A stretch of DNA of 64,000 nt from Winogradskyella sediminis (GTDB lineage Bacteria; Bacteroidota; Bacteroidia; Flavobacteriales; Flavobacteriaceae): positions 228,241-292,240 of the forward strand of contig NZ_QUNH01000003.1 of assembly GCF_003387355.1 (NCBI RefSeq). The letters are read 5' to 3'. This document shows, piece after piece, positions 36,559-45,158 of this stretch. The position numbers and the translations under genes are program-made. Each line of letters starts with the position of its first letter. Positions within the stretch are counted from its first letter, which is position 1. The notes beneath the pieces are model-generated. The model had not been told where the DNA came from. It was given only the letters and a program-made list of their open reading frames with translations, and made no database searches.

Positions 36559-37374
36559 ATGGAGAAATTACCCAAGGTTGGATTACCGATTTTAATAGGA
36601 GTTATACTTTTAATTATTGTACTAGCTAAATCTGCAGTAACCTTAGACTCAGGTCATGCAGGTGTGTTGTATGAAACCTTAAACGGAGGTGTTGTAGCAG
36701 ACAAAGATCCTTTAGGGCCAGGATTTCATATTATAGCACCTTGGAATCGTGTGATTGATTATGAAACACGTCAGCAAGAAATGCCAGAAAAAATGTCTGT
36801 ATTGTCCTCAAACGGATTAGATATTAAATTAGATGCTTCAATATTGTATCAACCAGATTACAAGAATCTAGGAAGGTTACATAATGAAAAGGGTGAGAAC
36901 TATGTAAGTCGAGTGCTTCAACCCGCTATTAGAAGTGCTGCGAGAAGTGTTGTTGGGCGTTATACACCAGAGCAATTATACTCTAGTAAAAGAGATGCTA
37001 TACAAGAAGAAATCTTTGAAGAAACTAGAAAAATTGTAGAACCACAGTTTATTCAGTTGAATGATATTCTTATTAGAGATGTAACTCTACCACCAACAAT
37101 TAAACAAGCTATTGAACGTAAGTTAAAGCAAGAGCAAGAGTCGTTGGAGTATGAATTTAGATTAGTTACTGCTCAAAAAGAAGCTGAAAAAGTAATTATT
37201 GAAGCACAAGGTAAAGCTGATGCTAACCGAATTCTAAGTGCTTCATTAACCGATAAAATTCTACAAGACAAAGGTATTGAAGCGACTGTAAAGTTATCAG
37301 AATCACCTAATAGTAAAGTTGTGGTAATCGGGTCTGGTGATTCAGGAATGCCTATTATTTTAGGAAATCAATAA
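36559..37374 (+). CDS. Prohibitin / SPFH (Band 7) family membrane protein
   Basis: This 271-residue protein has an N-terminal membrane helix (LPILIGVILLIIVLAKSA). A Band 7 domain follows at about residues 25-210 (DSGHAGVLYETLNGGVV, PGFHIIAPWNRVIDYETRQQ), then a charged coiled coil (QEQESLEYEFRLVTAQKEAE). Such proteins form large membrane-bound rings or scaffolds, often with membrane proteases. It probably shares a transcript with the VWA protein just upstream. Its closest likeness by motif is eukaryotic prohibitin, not HflK/C. Confidence 0.87.
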   Translation: MEKLPKVGLPILIGVILLIIVLAKSAVTLDSGHAGVLYETLNGGVVADKDPLGPGFHIIAPWNRVIDYETRQQEMPEKMSVLSSNGLDIKLDASILYQPDYKNLGRLHNEKGENYVSRVLQPAIRSAARSVVGRYTPEQLYSSKRDAIQEEIFEETRKIVEPQFIQLNDILIRDVTLPPTIKQAIERKLKQEQESLEYEFRLVTAQKEAEKVIIEAQGKADANRILSASLTDKILQDKGIEATVKLSESPNSKVVVIGSGDSGMPIILGNQ

Positions 37375-37479
37375 ATTTTAGGGCAAATATTAAAGTTTTA
37401 TTAAAAAATATAATTTTATCAACTAATAATTAGGATTAGTAATTTTATTTAGAAATCTTTGTGCCAAGAATTAGAAACT

Positions 37480-37533
37480 ATGACACTTATTCAATTACAT
37501 CATCATTTTCATATCATCGCTCAAGCGAGGTGA
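37480..37533 (+). CDS. hisL: his operon leader peptide (17 aa)
   Basis: The frame reads MTLIQLHHHFHIIAQAR and stops at TGA (37531-37533). Four of 17 residues are His, at codons 7, 8, 9 and 11, a density very unlikely by chance directly before hisG. It is followed by a terminator and ends about 110 bp before hisG. The gene symbol follows the role in enterobacteria; no sequence homology is claimed. Confidence 0.82.
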   Translation: MTLIQLHHHFHIIAQAR

Positions 37534-37565
37534 AAGTGTATTGAATAAAATCAAAATATATTTTA

Positions 37566-37605
37566 AAAACCCGTTTGAGAATTTCAAGCGGGTTTTTTGT
37601 TTTTT
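37566..37605 (+). terminator. Attenuator terminator before hisG
   Basis: AAAACCCGTTTGA (37566-37578) pairs with TCAAGCGGGTTTT (37584-37596), 13 bp with one G-U, around a 5-base loop. It runs into TTTTTTGTTTTTT. It sits between the His leader peptide and hisG, where a terminator would only make sense as a conditional one. Confidence 0.9.
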
Positions 37606-37642
37606 AATCCAAAGGAATTCTTAGACATTACAAATCGTAATT

Positions 37643-38500
37643 ATGACTAAATTAAAAATTGCAGTTCAAAAATCGGGTCGACTAAACGAAGACTCCATGA
37701 AAATTTTAAAAGAGATTGGTATTTCTGTAGATAATGGTAAGGACCAACTTAAGGCGTCTGCTCAAAATTTTCCTTTAGAAGTATTTTATCTTAGAAATGG
37801 CGATATCCCTCAGTATTTAAGAGATGGTGTGGTTGATGCTGCTATTATTGGTGAAAATGTTTTAATTGAGAAAGGTAACGATCTAAAAATTGTAGAGCGC
37901 TTAGGATTCTCTAAATGTAAAGTGTCTATTGCCGTTCCTAAATCATCATCATCAAAAAGTTTAAAAGATCTCGAAGGGAAGCGTATTGCTACATCGTACC
38001 CAAATACAGTAAATCAATTTTTAAAAAAAGAAGGGGTAAATGCGAACTTGCATATTATTAATGGTTCTGTAGAAATAGCTCCGAATATAGGATTGGCAGA
38101 TGCTATTTGCGATATTGTATCTAGTGGAAGCACACTGTTTAAAAATGGCCTAAAAGAAGTGCAGGTTCTTTTAAAATCTGAAGCTGTACTAGCGACTTCT
38201 CCTAAAATCTCAGAAGAAAATCAAGCGTTAATTGATAAACTTCAATTTAGATTAAAGTCAGTATTAAAAGGACGAGAAAGCAAATATGTATTGCTTAACG
38301 CACCAAACGACAAATTGGCTAATATTGTGAAAATTCTTCCAGGTATGAATAGTCCTTCTATTTTACCCTTAGCCAAGGAAGGCTGGAGTTCTGTTCATTC
38401 GGTTTTAGATAAAAATGATTTTTGGAATATTATAGATGAATTAAAAGCCAATGGAGCCGAAGGTATTTTAGTTTGTCCTATAGAGAACATGGTACTTTAA
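37643..38500 (+). CDS. hisG: ATP phosphoribosyltransferase, long form
   Basis: This 285-residue first enzyme of histidine synthesis joins ATP and PRPP. The catalytic part starts KLKIAVQKSGRLNEDS. The signature around residues 145-165 is NIGLADAICDIVSSGSTLF. A C-terminal ACT-like regulatory domain is present (about residues 210-285), so this is the long HisG-L form that needs no HisZ and is inhibited by histidine. It heads the eight-gene his operon, just after the attenuator. Confidence 0.96.
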   Translation: MTKLKIAVQKSGRLNEDSMKILKEIGISVDNGKDQLKASAQNFPLEVFYLRNGDIPQYLRDGVVDAAIIGENVLIEKGNDLKIVERLGFSKCKVSIAVPKSSSSKSLKDLEGKRIATSYPNTVNQFLKKEGVNANLHIINGSVEIAPNIGLADAICDIVSSGSTLFKNGLKEVQVLLKSEAVLATSPKISEENQALIDKLQFRLKSVLKGRESKYVLLNAPNDKLANIVKILPGMNSPSILPLAKEGWSSVHSVLDKNDFWNIIDELKANGAEGILVCPIENMVL

Positions 38501-38543
38501 AGAACTATTGTACACAATAAAAACATTAAATTTAAGGTAACAG

Positions 38544-39833
38544 ATGAAATTATATAATAATCCAGAAAAATCAACTTGGCCAACGTTACTTCAGCGTCCC
38601 ACTCAGTCTTTAGAGGTAATTGAAGCTACTGTAAATCAAATTTTTAAAGATATTGAAGCAAATGGTGATAGCGCTATTAAAAAATATACTGAGAAATTTG
38701 ACGGTATTGCTTTAGATTCTCAAGTAGTTTCACAAGAAAGAATTGAAAAGGCTTCAAATTTGGTAAATACCAATCTAAAAAAGGCTATTGTATTAGCAAA
38801 AGCTAATATAGAGAAATTTCATAGTGCTCAGAAAACTGGGAAAATTAAGATAGAAACGATGCCTGGCGTTTGGTGTTGGCAAGAAAAACGTCCTATTCAA
38901 AAAGTAGGACTATATATTCCTGGTGGAACGGCTCCTTTATTTTCAACGGTGTTAATGTTAGCGGTTCCGGCACAAATAGCAGGTTGTAAGGATATTGTAT
39001 TATGTTCTCCTCCTAATGAGAAAGGTGAAATTGCTAATGAAATTTTGTACGCTGCACAGCTATGTGGAGTGACTAAAGTTGTCAAAGTAGGAGGAATCCA
39101 GGCTATTGCGGGATTAACCTTTGGTACAGCATCAATTCCTAAAGTTTTTAAAATTTTTGGTCCTGGTAACCAGTTTGTGACTGTGGCGAAGCAACTCGCT
39201 ACAAAATATGGCGTAGCTATAGATATGCCAGCGGGTCCAAGTGAACTTTTAGTGATGGCTGACGAATCTGCAAATGCAGCTTATGTGGCTTCAGATTTAT
39301 TGAGTCAAGCGGAACACGGTAGCGATAGTCAGGTGATCTTGGTAACAACGTCTCAGGATTTTGCTGAAAGCGTTTCAAGTGAAATTAAAAAACAATTAGA
39401 GGTTTTGCCAAGAAAAGGCATAGCTGAAAAAGCAATTGCTAATTCAAAGACCATTATTGTGGCCTCTAATGAATCTGCATTAGAATTGATTAATGCATAT
39501 GGACCTGAACATTTTATAGTTGCCACTGAAAATAATAATTTTTTTGTAAATCATGTTGAAAATGCGGGTTCAGTGTTTATTGGTAATTATACTCCTGAAA
39601 GTGCTGGTGATTATGCTTCAGGCACAAACCATACGTTACCAACTAACGGGTTTTCAAAAGCGTATTCTGGAGTTAATTTAGATAGTTTTCAAAAAAGTAT
39701 GACGTTTCAAAAAATATCTAAACAAGGTATACAAAATATAGGAAACGCTATTGAGTTAATGGCAGAAGCAGAAGGCCTACAAGCCCATAAAAATGCAGTA
39801 AGCTTAAGGTTAAATGATTTGAAAAAGGAGTAA
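38544..39833 (+). CDS. hisD: Histidinol dehydrogenase
   Basis: This 429-residue enzyme catalyses the last two steps, from histidinol to histidine, with NAD+ and zinc. The typical stretches are VGLYIPGGTAPLFSTVLM, IFGPGNQFVTVAKQ, DMPAGPSELLVMAD and the zinc-site SQAEHGSDSQVIL. TPESAGDYASGTNHTLPT is the C-terminal signature. Spacing to hisG is 43 bp. Length is standard for the family. Confidence 0.96.
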   Translation: MKLYNNPEKSTWPTLLQRPTQSLEVIEATVNQIFKDIEANGDSAIKKYTEKFDGIALDSQVVSQERIEKASNLVNTNLKKAIVLAKANIEKFHSAQKTGKIKIETMPGVWCWQEKRPIQKVGLYIPGGTAPLFSTVLMLAVPAQIAGCKDIVLCSPPNEKGEIANEILYAAQLCGVTKVVKVGGIQAIAGLTFGTASIPKVFKIFGPGNQFVTVAKQLATKYGVAIDMPAGPSELLVMADESANAAYVASDLLSQAEHGSDSQVILVTTSQDFAESVSSEIKKQLEVLPRKGIAEKAIANSKTIIVASNESALELINAYGPEHFIVATENNNFFVNHVENAGSVFIGNYTPESAGDYASGTNHTLPTNGFSKAYSGVNLDSFQKSMTFQKISKQGIQNIGNAIELMAEAEGLQAHKNAVSLRLNDLKKE

Positions 39834-39889
39834 AGATCTTATTTTTAGTAATAGATCACTGAAAAACATGCTTTTAAACAGCAATTAGT

Positions 39890-40939
39890 ATGAATAGCAA
39901 TTTCAATATAAACAATCTCTTAAGAGATAATATTAAGTCCATAAAACCTTATTCGTCGGCAAGAGATGAGTATAAAGACACCACTGATGGCATGATTTTT
40001 TTGGATGCGAATGAAAACCCATTTAGTACGGACGTTAATCGCTATCCAGATCCTCAGCAGACTGCTCTTAAAGAACGTTTATCGGAATTAAAAGGAGTTT
40101 CCACGCAGCAAATTTTGCTCGGTAATGGAAGCGATGAAGTTTTAGATCTTATATTTAGAGCGTTTTGCGAACCTAATCGTGAAAACATTATCACCTTACC
40201 TCCAACATACGGTATGTATAATGTCTTAGCAAATATCAATGCCATAAATACCATAGAAATACCATTAACGTCAGACTTTCAACCAGATGTTGATGAGATA
40301 CTTAGTGCTGCACACTCACACACCAAAGTACTTTTTTTATGCTCGCCTAATAATCCAACAGCTAATAGTTTTAACGCTGATGCTATAGCGTATTTAATTG
40401 AAGAGTTTCAAGGTATCGTGGTCATTGATGAGGCTTATATCGATTTTTCAAAAAAGGAAAGCTGGTTAAGTCGTTTAAATGATTTTCCAAACATCATCAT
40501 TACGCAAACCTTATCTAAAGCTTATGGTTTGGCTGGTATTCGTTTGGGTATATGTTATGCCTCAGTTGAGATTATTTCAGTTTTAAATACGATAAAACCA
40601 CCATACAATATAAATCAATTGACGCAAGAAAGAGCGTTAGAGCGTTTAAATGCTGAAGATACTGTAGCTAAAGAAATCCGTAAAATAGTAAAACAACGAA
40701 AAACTCTTAGAAAAGCATTAAAGTCCATTGATTATATAGAAAAGGTGTATGCTTCTGATGCTAATTTTATTTTAGCAAAAGTAGATGATGCCAATAAACG
40801 CTACCAACAATTGGTAGAAAAAGGAATTGTAGTAAGAAACAGAACAAAACAACCATTATGTGAAAATTGCTTACGATTTTCTGTAGGTACTAAAGCGGAA
40901 AATGAGAAGTTAATTCAAACATTGATGCAATTATCGTAA
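39890..40939 (+). CDS. hisC: Histidinol-phosphate aminotransferase
   Basis: This 349-residue fold type I PLP enzyme has FLDANENPF near the N-terminus and LGNGSDEVLDLIFRAF. CSPNNPTANSF is the substrate and PLP-phosphate region. The Schiff-base lysine is in TQTLSKAYGLAGIRLG near residue 213. NCLRFSVGT carries the C-terminal arginine. It is followed by an 89-bp spacer holding a twin-hairpin repeat. Confidence 0.95.
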   Translation: MNSNFNINNLLRDNIKSIKPYSSARDEYKDTTDGMIFLDANENPFSTDVNRYPDPQQTALKERLSELKGVSTQQILLGNGSDEVLDLIFRAFCEPNRENIITLPPTYGMYNVLANINAINTIEIPLTSDFQPDVDEILSAAHSHTKVLFLCSPNNPTANSFNADAIAYLIEEFQGIVVIDEAYIDFSKKESWLSRLNDFPNIIITQTLSKAYGLAGIRLGICYASVEIISVLNTIKPPYNINQLTQERALERLNAEDTVAKEIRKIVKQRKTLRKALKSIDYIEKVYASDANFILAKVDDANKRYQQLVEKGIVVRNRTKQPLCENCLRFSVGTKAENEKLIQTLMQLS

Positions 40940-40943
40940 CATT

Positions 40944-41021
40944 TGTCATTCTGCAGTAGATGTGGAATACATCATTATATTATTAATCAAAAATTAGATT
41001 CCTAATTAGATAGGAATACTC
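40944..41021 (+). repeat. Degenerate twin-hairpin intergenic repeat, hisC-hisB spacer
   Basis: The left hairpin pairs ATTCTGC (40948-40954) with GTGGAAT (40962-40968) with two G-U pairs. The right hairpin pairs ATTCCTA (40998-41004) with TAGGAAT (41011-41017). The arrangement GTCATTC...GGAAT...GATTCCT...AGGAAT matches the element at 42171-42242, so both look like decayed copies of one dispersed element. Confidence 0.55.
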
Positions 41022-41028
41022 ATAACAT

Positions 41029-42162
41029 ATGAAGCCAGTTTTATTTATAGATAGAGACGGAACGCTTATTAAAGAGCCAGCGGATGAACAAATAGATTCT
41101 TTTGAGAAATTAGAGTTCTATCCAAAGGTTTTTCAATACTTAAGTAAAATCGCTAAAGAATTGAATTTTGAAATTGTAATGATTACCAATCAAGATGGTT
41201 TAGGTACAGACGTCTATCCTGAAGATACTTTTTGGCCAGTTCATAATTTTGTGCTTAAATCATTTGAATCAGAAGGTGTTATTTTTAAAGAGCAGTTTAT
41301 AGACCGAACGTTTGCTAAAGACAATGCGCCTACACGAAAGCCTAATACAGGCTTATTATCAAAGTATTTTTCAGAACCTTATGATTTGCAAAACTCCTAT
41401 GTTATTGGTGATCGACTTACCGATATAGAATTGGCAAAAAATCTTGGAGCAAAAGGAATATTTATAAATGATAATACCAATCTTGGAACAGATGAAGTTA
41501 CAGTAAATTATACAGAACTCGACCCTTATATTGCTCTTGAAACTAATGATTGGGAAGTCATATATAAATTTTTAAAAAGCACTGAACGCGTAGGGAGTAT
41601 TGAGAGGAATACGAATGAAACAAAAATTAAAATCAGTCTTAATTTAGATGGCACTGGAAAAAGTGCTATAGATACTGGTATTGCGTTTTTCGATCATATG
41701 TTAGACCAAATTGCACGCCATGGACAAATCGATTTAAATATTAAAGTTGATGGAGATTTAGAAGTCGATGAGCACCATACCATTGAAGACACAGCTATTG
41801 CTTTAGGCGAAGTATTTGCAACAACTTTAGGAAATAAATTAGGTATAGAGCGCTATGGTTTTTGTTTGCCAATGGACGACTGTTTAGCACAAGTTGCCAT
41901 TGATTTTGGTGGAAGAAATTGGCTCGTTTGGAATGCCGTGTTTAAACGTGAGATGATAGGAAAAATGCCAACCGAAATGTTTTATCATTTCTTTAAATCC
42001 TTTACAGATGGTGCTAAGTGTAATTTAAATATTAAAGTAGAAGGTACTAATGAGCATCATAAAATCGAAGCTATTTTTAAAGCCTTTGCTAAAGCTATAA
42101 AAATGGCCGTTAAGCAAGATATTGAGAAAATGATATTACCGTCAACAAAAGGAATGTTGTAA
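41029..42162 (+). CDS. hisB: Bifunctional histidinol-phosphatase / imidazoleglycerol-phosphate dehydratase
   Basis: This 377-residue fusion is of the enterobacterial type. Residues 1 to about 170 are a HAD phosphatase with the nucleophile motif [10 protein letters not shown] (Asp8, Asp10) and [17 protein letters not shown]. Residues about 185-377 are IGP dehydratase with manganese-binding [13 protein letters not shown] and [14 protein letters not shown]. The fused form means no separate histidinol phosphatase is needed. It is flanked on both sides by twin-hairpin repeats. Confidence 0.96.
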   Translation: MKPVLFIDRDGTLIKEPADEQIDSFEKLEFYPKVFQYLSKIAKELNFEIVMITNQDGLGTDVYPEDTFWPVHNFVLKSFESEGVIFKEQFIDRTFAKDNAPTRKPNTGLLSKYFSEPYDLQNSYVIGDRLTDIELAKNLGAKGIFINDNTNLGTDEVTVNYTELDPYIALETNDWEVIYKFLKSTERVGSIERNTNETKIKISLNLDGTGKSAIDTGIAFFDHMLDQIARHGQIDLNIKVDGDLEVDEHHTIEDTAIALGEVFATTLGNKLGIERYGFCLPMDDCLAQVAIDFGGRNWLVWNAVFKREMIGKMPTEMFYHFFKSFTDGAKCNLNIKVEGTNEHHKIEAIFKAFAKAIKMAVKQDIEKMILPSTKGML

Positions 42163-42170
42163 ACATTTGC

Positions 42171-42242
42171 TATTTCTACGAAAGTAGGAATCCACTTTAA
42201 ATTAAAAATCAATAGATTCTTGCTTTTGCAAGAATGACAATA
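42171..42242 (+). repeat. Degenerate twin-hairpin intergenic repeat, hisB-hisH spacer
   Basis: The left hairpin is ATTTCTAC-GAAA-GTAGGAAT (42172-42191). The right hairpin is ATTCTTGC-TTTT-GCAAGAAT (42216-42235), a perfect 8-bp stem. Together they fill the space between hisB and hisH. The ends (GGAATCC and AGAATGACA) recall a dispersed palindromic element I have seen in many flavobacterial genomes. Confidence 0.65.
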
Positions 42243-42250
42243 CATTGTTA

Positions 42251-42832
42251 ATGAAACTATCAATAGTCAATTACGGAGCAGGAAACATTAAAAGTATACA
42301 ATTTGCATTTCAACGCTTAGGACATAAGGCTGTTTTAACTGATAAACCAGAGGAGATTATAAACTCAGATAAAGTACTTTTTCCTGGTGTTGGTGAAGCG
42401 AGCTCTGCAATGTTAAAACTGAAACAAAGTGGCTTGGATGTATTAATTCCTACCTTAAAGCAGCCCGTATTAGGAATTTGCTTAGGCATGCAATTAATGT
42501 GTAAGCATTCTGAGGAAGGTGACACTGCGGGTTTGGGTATATTTGATGTTAATGTCAAACGATTTTCAAACAAGGTTAAAGTTCCACAAATGGGATGGAA
42601 TACAATTTCTAATCTTAAATCTGAGCTATTTAAGGATATTAAAGAAAAAGAATACATGTACCTTGTTCATAGTTATTATGCAGAAGCTTGTGCGGAATCT
42701 ATTGCAATTACGGATTACGAATTACCGTATGCCTCAGCATTAGAAAATGATAATTTTTTTGGTGTACAATTTCACCCAGAAAAAAGTAGTAAAGCAGGAG
42801 AACAATTATTAAAGAATTTTTTGAAATTATAA
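42251..42832 (+). CDS. hisH: Imidazole glycerol phosphate synthase, glutamine amidotransferase subunit
   Basis: This 193-residue class I glutaminase supplies ammonia to HisF. The ATG at 42251 gives MKLSIVNYGAGNIKS; the upstream TTG two codons earlier is less likely. The nucleophile Cys is in LGICLGMQLM, and His/Glu in VQFHPEKSSK complete the triad. The oxyanion-strand stretch PGVGEASSAM is present. It ends 14 bp before hisA. Confidence 0.95.
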   Translation: MKLSIVNYGAGNIKSIQFAFQRLGHKAVLTDKPEEIINSDKVLFPGVGEASSAMLKLKQSGLDVLIPTLKQPVLGICLGMQLMCKHSEEGDTAGLGIFDVNVKRFSNKVKVPQMGWNTISNLKSELFKDIKEKEYMYLVHSYYAEACAESIAITDYELPYASALENDNFFGVQFHPEKSSKAGEQLLKNFLKL

Positions 42833-42846
42833 TATAAAGCTTGAAA

Positions 42847-43590
42847 ATGAGAATAATACCAGCCATAGATATTATTGACGGTAAATGTGTGCGTCTCACT
42901 AAAGGAGATTACACTACGAAAAAAATATATAATGAAAATCCGTTAGAGATAGCCAAGCAATTTGAAGGTGCTGGTATAAACTATTTGCATGTAGTAGATT
43001 TAGACGGAGCCAAGGCCAGCCATATAGTAAATTATAAAGTATTAGAAAACATTGCGTCCAAGACCAATCTTAAAATAGATTTTGGTGGAGGATTAAAATC
43101 TGATGAAGATTTAAAAATCGCATTCAATTCAGGCGCACATCAAATTACGGGAGGTAGTATTGCCGTTAAGAATCCAGAACTTTTTGAAACATGGATTGTT
43201 AAATTTGGTGCCGAACATATAATTCTAGGAGCCGATTGCAATAACGAAAAAATAGCGATCAGTGGTTGGCAAGAAGAGAGTAGCTTAGAAGTTTTGCCTT
43301 TTATTAAAGATTATCAAACCAAAGGCATTAAGTATGTTATTTGTACGGACATTTCAAAGGATGGTATGTTAGAAGGTCCTTCTTTTGAGCTTTATAAGCG
43401 TATTTTAAATAATAATTCATCCTTTGATAATGAGAACGCTTTAAAGCTGATTGCTTCTGGTGGTATTTCAAAATTTGATGAATTACCAAAGTTGCAAGAA
43501 TTAGGATGTGAAGGAGTCATTATAGGTAAAGCGATTTATGAATATAGGATTAGTTTAAAGGAATTAGAGAATTTTATAATTAACAAATAG
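42847..43590 (+). CDS. hisA: ProFAR isomerase
   Basis: This 247-residue TIM-barrel enzyme isomerises the ProFAR intermediate to [25 protein letters not shown] is the N-terminal strand with catalytic Asp8. [17 protein letters not shown] holds the second catalytic Asp, and [13 protein letters not shown] is a phosphate loop. I chose the ATG at 42847 over a TTG two codons upstream. It is a half-barrel paralogue of hisF, which follows. Confidence 0.95.
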   Translation: MRIIPAIDIIDGKCVRLTKGDYTTKKIYNENPLEIAKQFEGAGINYLHVVDLDGAKASHIVNYKVLENIASKTNLKIDFGGGLKSDEDLKIAFNSGAHQITGGSIAVKNPELFETWIVKFGAEHIILGADCNNEKIAISGWQEESSLEVLPFIKDYQTKGIKYVICTDISKDGMLEGPSFELYKRILNNNSSFDNENALKLIASGGISKFDELPKLQELGCEGVIIGKAIYEYRISLKELENFIINK

Positions 43591-43596
43591 CTAATA

Positions 43597-43633
43597 GCTT
43601 TTTGGTGTTAGCCATTTGCTAAACACCAAAAGC
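43597..43633 (+). repeat. Hairpin between hisA and hisF
   Basis: GCTTTTTGGTGTTAGC (43597-43612) is nearly complementary to GCTAAACACCAAAAGC (43618-43633), with a 5-base loop and one slipped base. It ends 2 bp before the hisF ATG, so it could mask the ribosome site or act as an mRNA processing point. Confidence 0.6.
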
Positions 43634-43635
43634 CT

Positions 43636-44409
43636 ATGGCCAAAAGCGATAATATGCTGACAAAAAGAATAGTGCCGTGTTTAGATATTAAAAATGGACG
43701 TACCGTTAAAGGTGTCAATTTTGTTGATCTTAGAGATGCAGGCGATCCTGTAATATTAGCAAAACAATATGCTGATTTAGGTGCGGATGAATTGGTCTTC
43801 TTGGATATTGCGGCGACATTAGAAAATCGTAAAACCATGCACGATATGGTTTTAAAAGTCGCAGAGCAAGTCAATATTCCATTTACAGTTGGTGGTGGAA
43901 TTTCTACCGTAGAAGATGTAGATGATTTATTGCACTGTGGCGCGGACAAGGTTTCAATTAATTCATCTGCAGTAAAACGACCAGAATTAATTAACGAATT
44001 GTCAGATAAGTTTGGGAGTCAATGTGTGGTTGTGGCTATCGACGCAAAGCAAGTTAATGGAGAATGGTTAGTACACTTAGCTGGTGGTACAATACCAACA
44101 ACCATAAAACTTTTTGAATGGGCAATAGAAGTTGAACAACGTGGCGCAGGTGAAATTTTATTTACCTCTATGAATCACGATGGAACAAAAGCAGGATTTG
44201 CCAATGAAGCATTAGCTAAATTATCAGAATTAGTGAATATTCCTATTATAGCTTCAGGAGGAGCGGGAAACATTCAGCATTTTGTAGACACCTTTAATAT
44301 CGGGAAAGCGGATGCAGCATTAGCAGCAAGTGTGTTTCACTTTGGCGAAATTCCAATTTTAGAATTAAAAGAAGCATTATTCAATAACGGAATACCAGTA
44401 AGAATATAA
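43636..44409 (+). CDS. hisF: Imidazole glycerol phosphate synthase cyclase subunit
   Basis: This 257-residue TIM barrel partners HisH to make IGP and [25 protein letters not shown] carries catalytic Asp near the N-terminus. [16 protein letters not shown] gives the second Asp, and the phosphate loops are TVGGGIST and IASGGAG. The core conserved start is the ATG six codons later (MLTKRIV), so either Met may be used. The upstream hairpin touches this start region. Confidence 0.95.
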   Translation: MAKSDNMLTKRIVPCLDIKNGRTVKGVNFVDLRDAGDPVILAKQYADLGADELVFLDIAATLENRKTMHDMVLKVAEQVNIPFTVGGGISTVEDVDDLLHCGADKVSINSSAVKRPELINELSDKFGSQCVVVAIDAKQVNGEWLVHLAGGTIPTTIKLFEWAIEVEQRGAGEILFTSMNHDGTKAGFANEALAKLSELVNIPIIASGGAGNIQHFVDTFNIGKADAALAASVFHFGEIPILELKEALFNNGIPVRI

Positions 44410-44415
44410 GTAAAA

Positions 44416-45021
44416 ATGATGAACGTAGATTTCAATAAAAATCCAGATGGGCTCGTGCCAGCAATTATTCAAGATGATTGCACTAATAAAGTATTAATGT
44501 TAGGTTACATGAATGCCGAGGCACTAAACAAAACGATAGACACTCAATTAGTAACCTTCTTTAGCAGAAGTAAACAACGGTTATGGACCAAGGGAGAGGA
44601 AAGTGGTAATGTATTGCATCTAATAGATATAAAGTTAGATTGTGATAGCGATGCGCTATTAATAAAAGTAAATCCCAAAGGGCCAACGTGCCATAAAGGA
44701 ACCGATACCTGTTGGAATGAGGATAATGAAAATACGTATGGTTTTATTTCTAAACTAGAAGAAACCATTGCTTCAAGAATTAAGGCAAAAGAATCAGAAA
44801 AATCTTACGTTGCTTCGCTGTTTGCGAAAGGCATTAATAAGATAGCTCAAAAGGTTGGGGAAGAGGCTGTTGAAGTCGTCATTGAGGCAAAAGATGACAA
44901 TGATGAGTTGTTTTTAGAAGAAAGTGCCGATTTATTGTTCCATTTTTTGATGCTTTTACAGGCAAAAGGGTTCAAAATGAACGATGTAGCTTCAGTCTTA
45001 GATAGACGAAGTGAGCGTTAA
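44416..45021 (+). CDS. hisIE: Bifunctional PR-AMP cyclohydrolase / PR-ATP pyrophosphohydrolase
   Basis: This 201-residue fusion has HisI at residues 1-110, with VLMLGYMNAEAL, FFSRSKQRLWTKGE and zinc/metal ligands in KLDCDSDALL and GPTCHKGTDTCW. HisE at about 112-201 has KVGEEAVEVVIEAK and EESADLLFHFLML, the acidic metal sites. It catalyses the second and third steps of the pathway and closes the operon. It starts 6 bp after hisF. Confidence 0.95.
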   Translation: MMNVDFNKNPDGLVPAIIQDDCTNKVLMLGYMNAEALNKTIDTQLVTFFSRSKQRLWTKGEESGNVLHLIDIKLDCDSDALLIKVNPKGPTCHKGTDTCWNEDNENTYGFISKLEETIASRIKAKESEKSYVASLFAKGINKIAQKVGEEAVEVVIEAKDDNDELFLEESADLLFHFLMLLQAKGFKMNDVASVLDRRSER

Positions 45022-45158
45022 ATTCGGCAAAAAGCATATTAAAGTAAGATAAGTTTTATGTAAGATGTATTTCAACGAAAATATCGTTATTTCATCGTTT
45101 TTTTTTGCTGGTAAAGCGTAGTTTTGGGGTATCATTAACAAACTATAACCCTAATCTT

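Larger units (their letters stand above)
37454..37642 (+). promoter_or_regulatory. Histidine-operon attenuator (leader, antiterminator, terminator)
   Basis: The region holds a near-consensus -7 box (AATCTTTG at 37454-37461, one mismatch), a His-rich leader peptide (37480-37533) and two exclusive helices. CTCAAGCG (37520-37527), inside leader codons 14-16, can pair with CGTTTGAG (37572-37579), including one G-U. That competes with the terminator stem. If the ribosome stalls at the His codons, the antiterminator can form and hisG is read. If it reaches the stop codon, it covers CTCAAGCG and the terminator forms. Pairings are read directly; control is inferred by analogy with classical his attenuation. 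Confidence 0.82.

Noticed and set aside
40944..42242. Twin hairpins considered as ordinary terminators within the his operon
   Set aside because: No T tracts follow them, and the genes on both sides are in one pathway on one strand; a dispersed repeat explains them better.
45105..45158. Upstream extension of the T9SS cargo gene to a TTG start
   Set aside because: The signal peptide begins exactly at the ATG 45159; an 18-residue addition would bury it.
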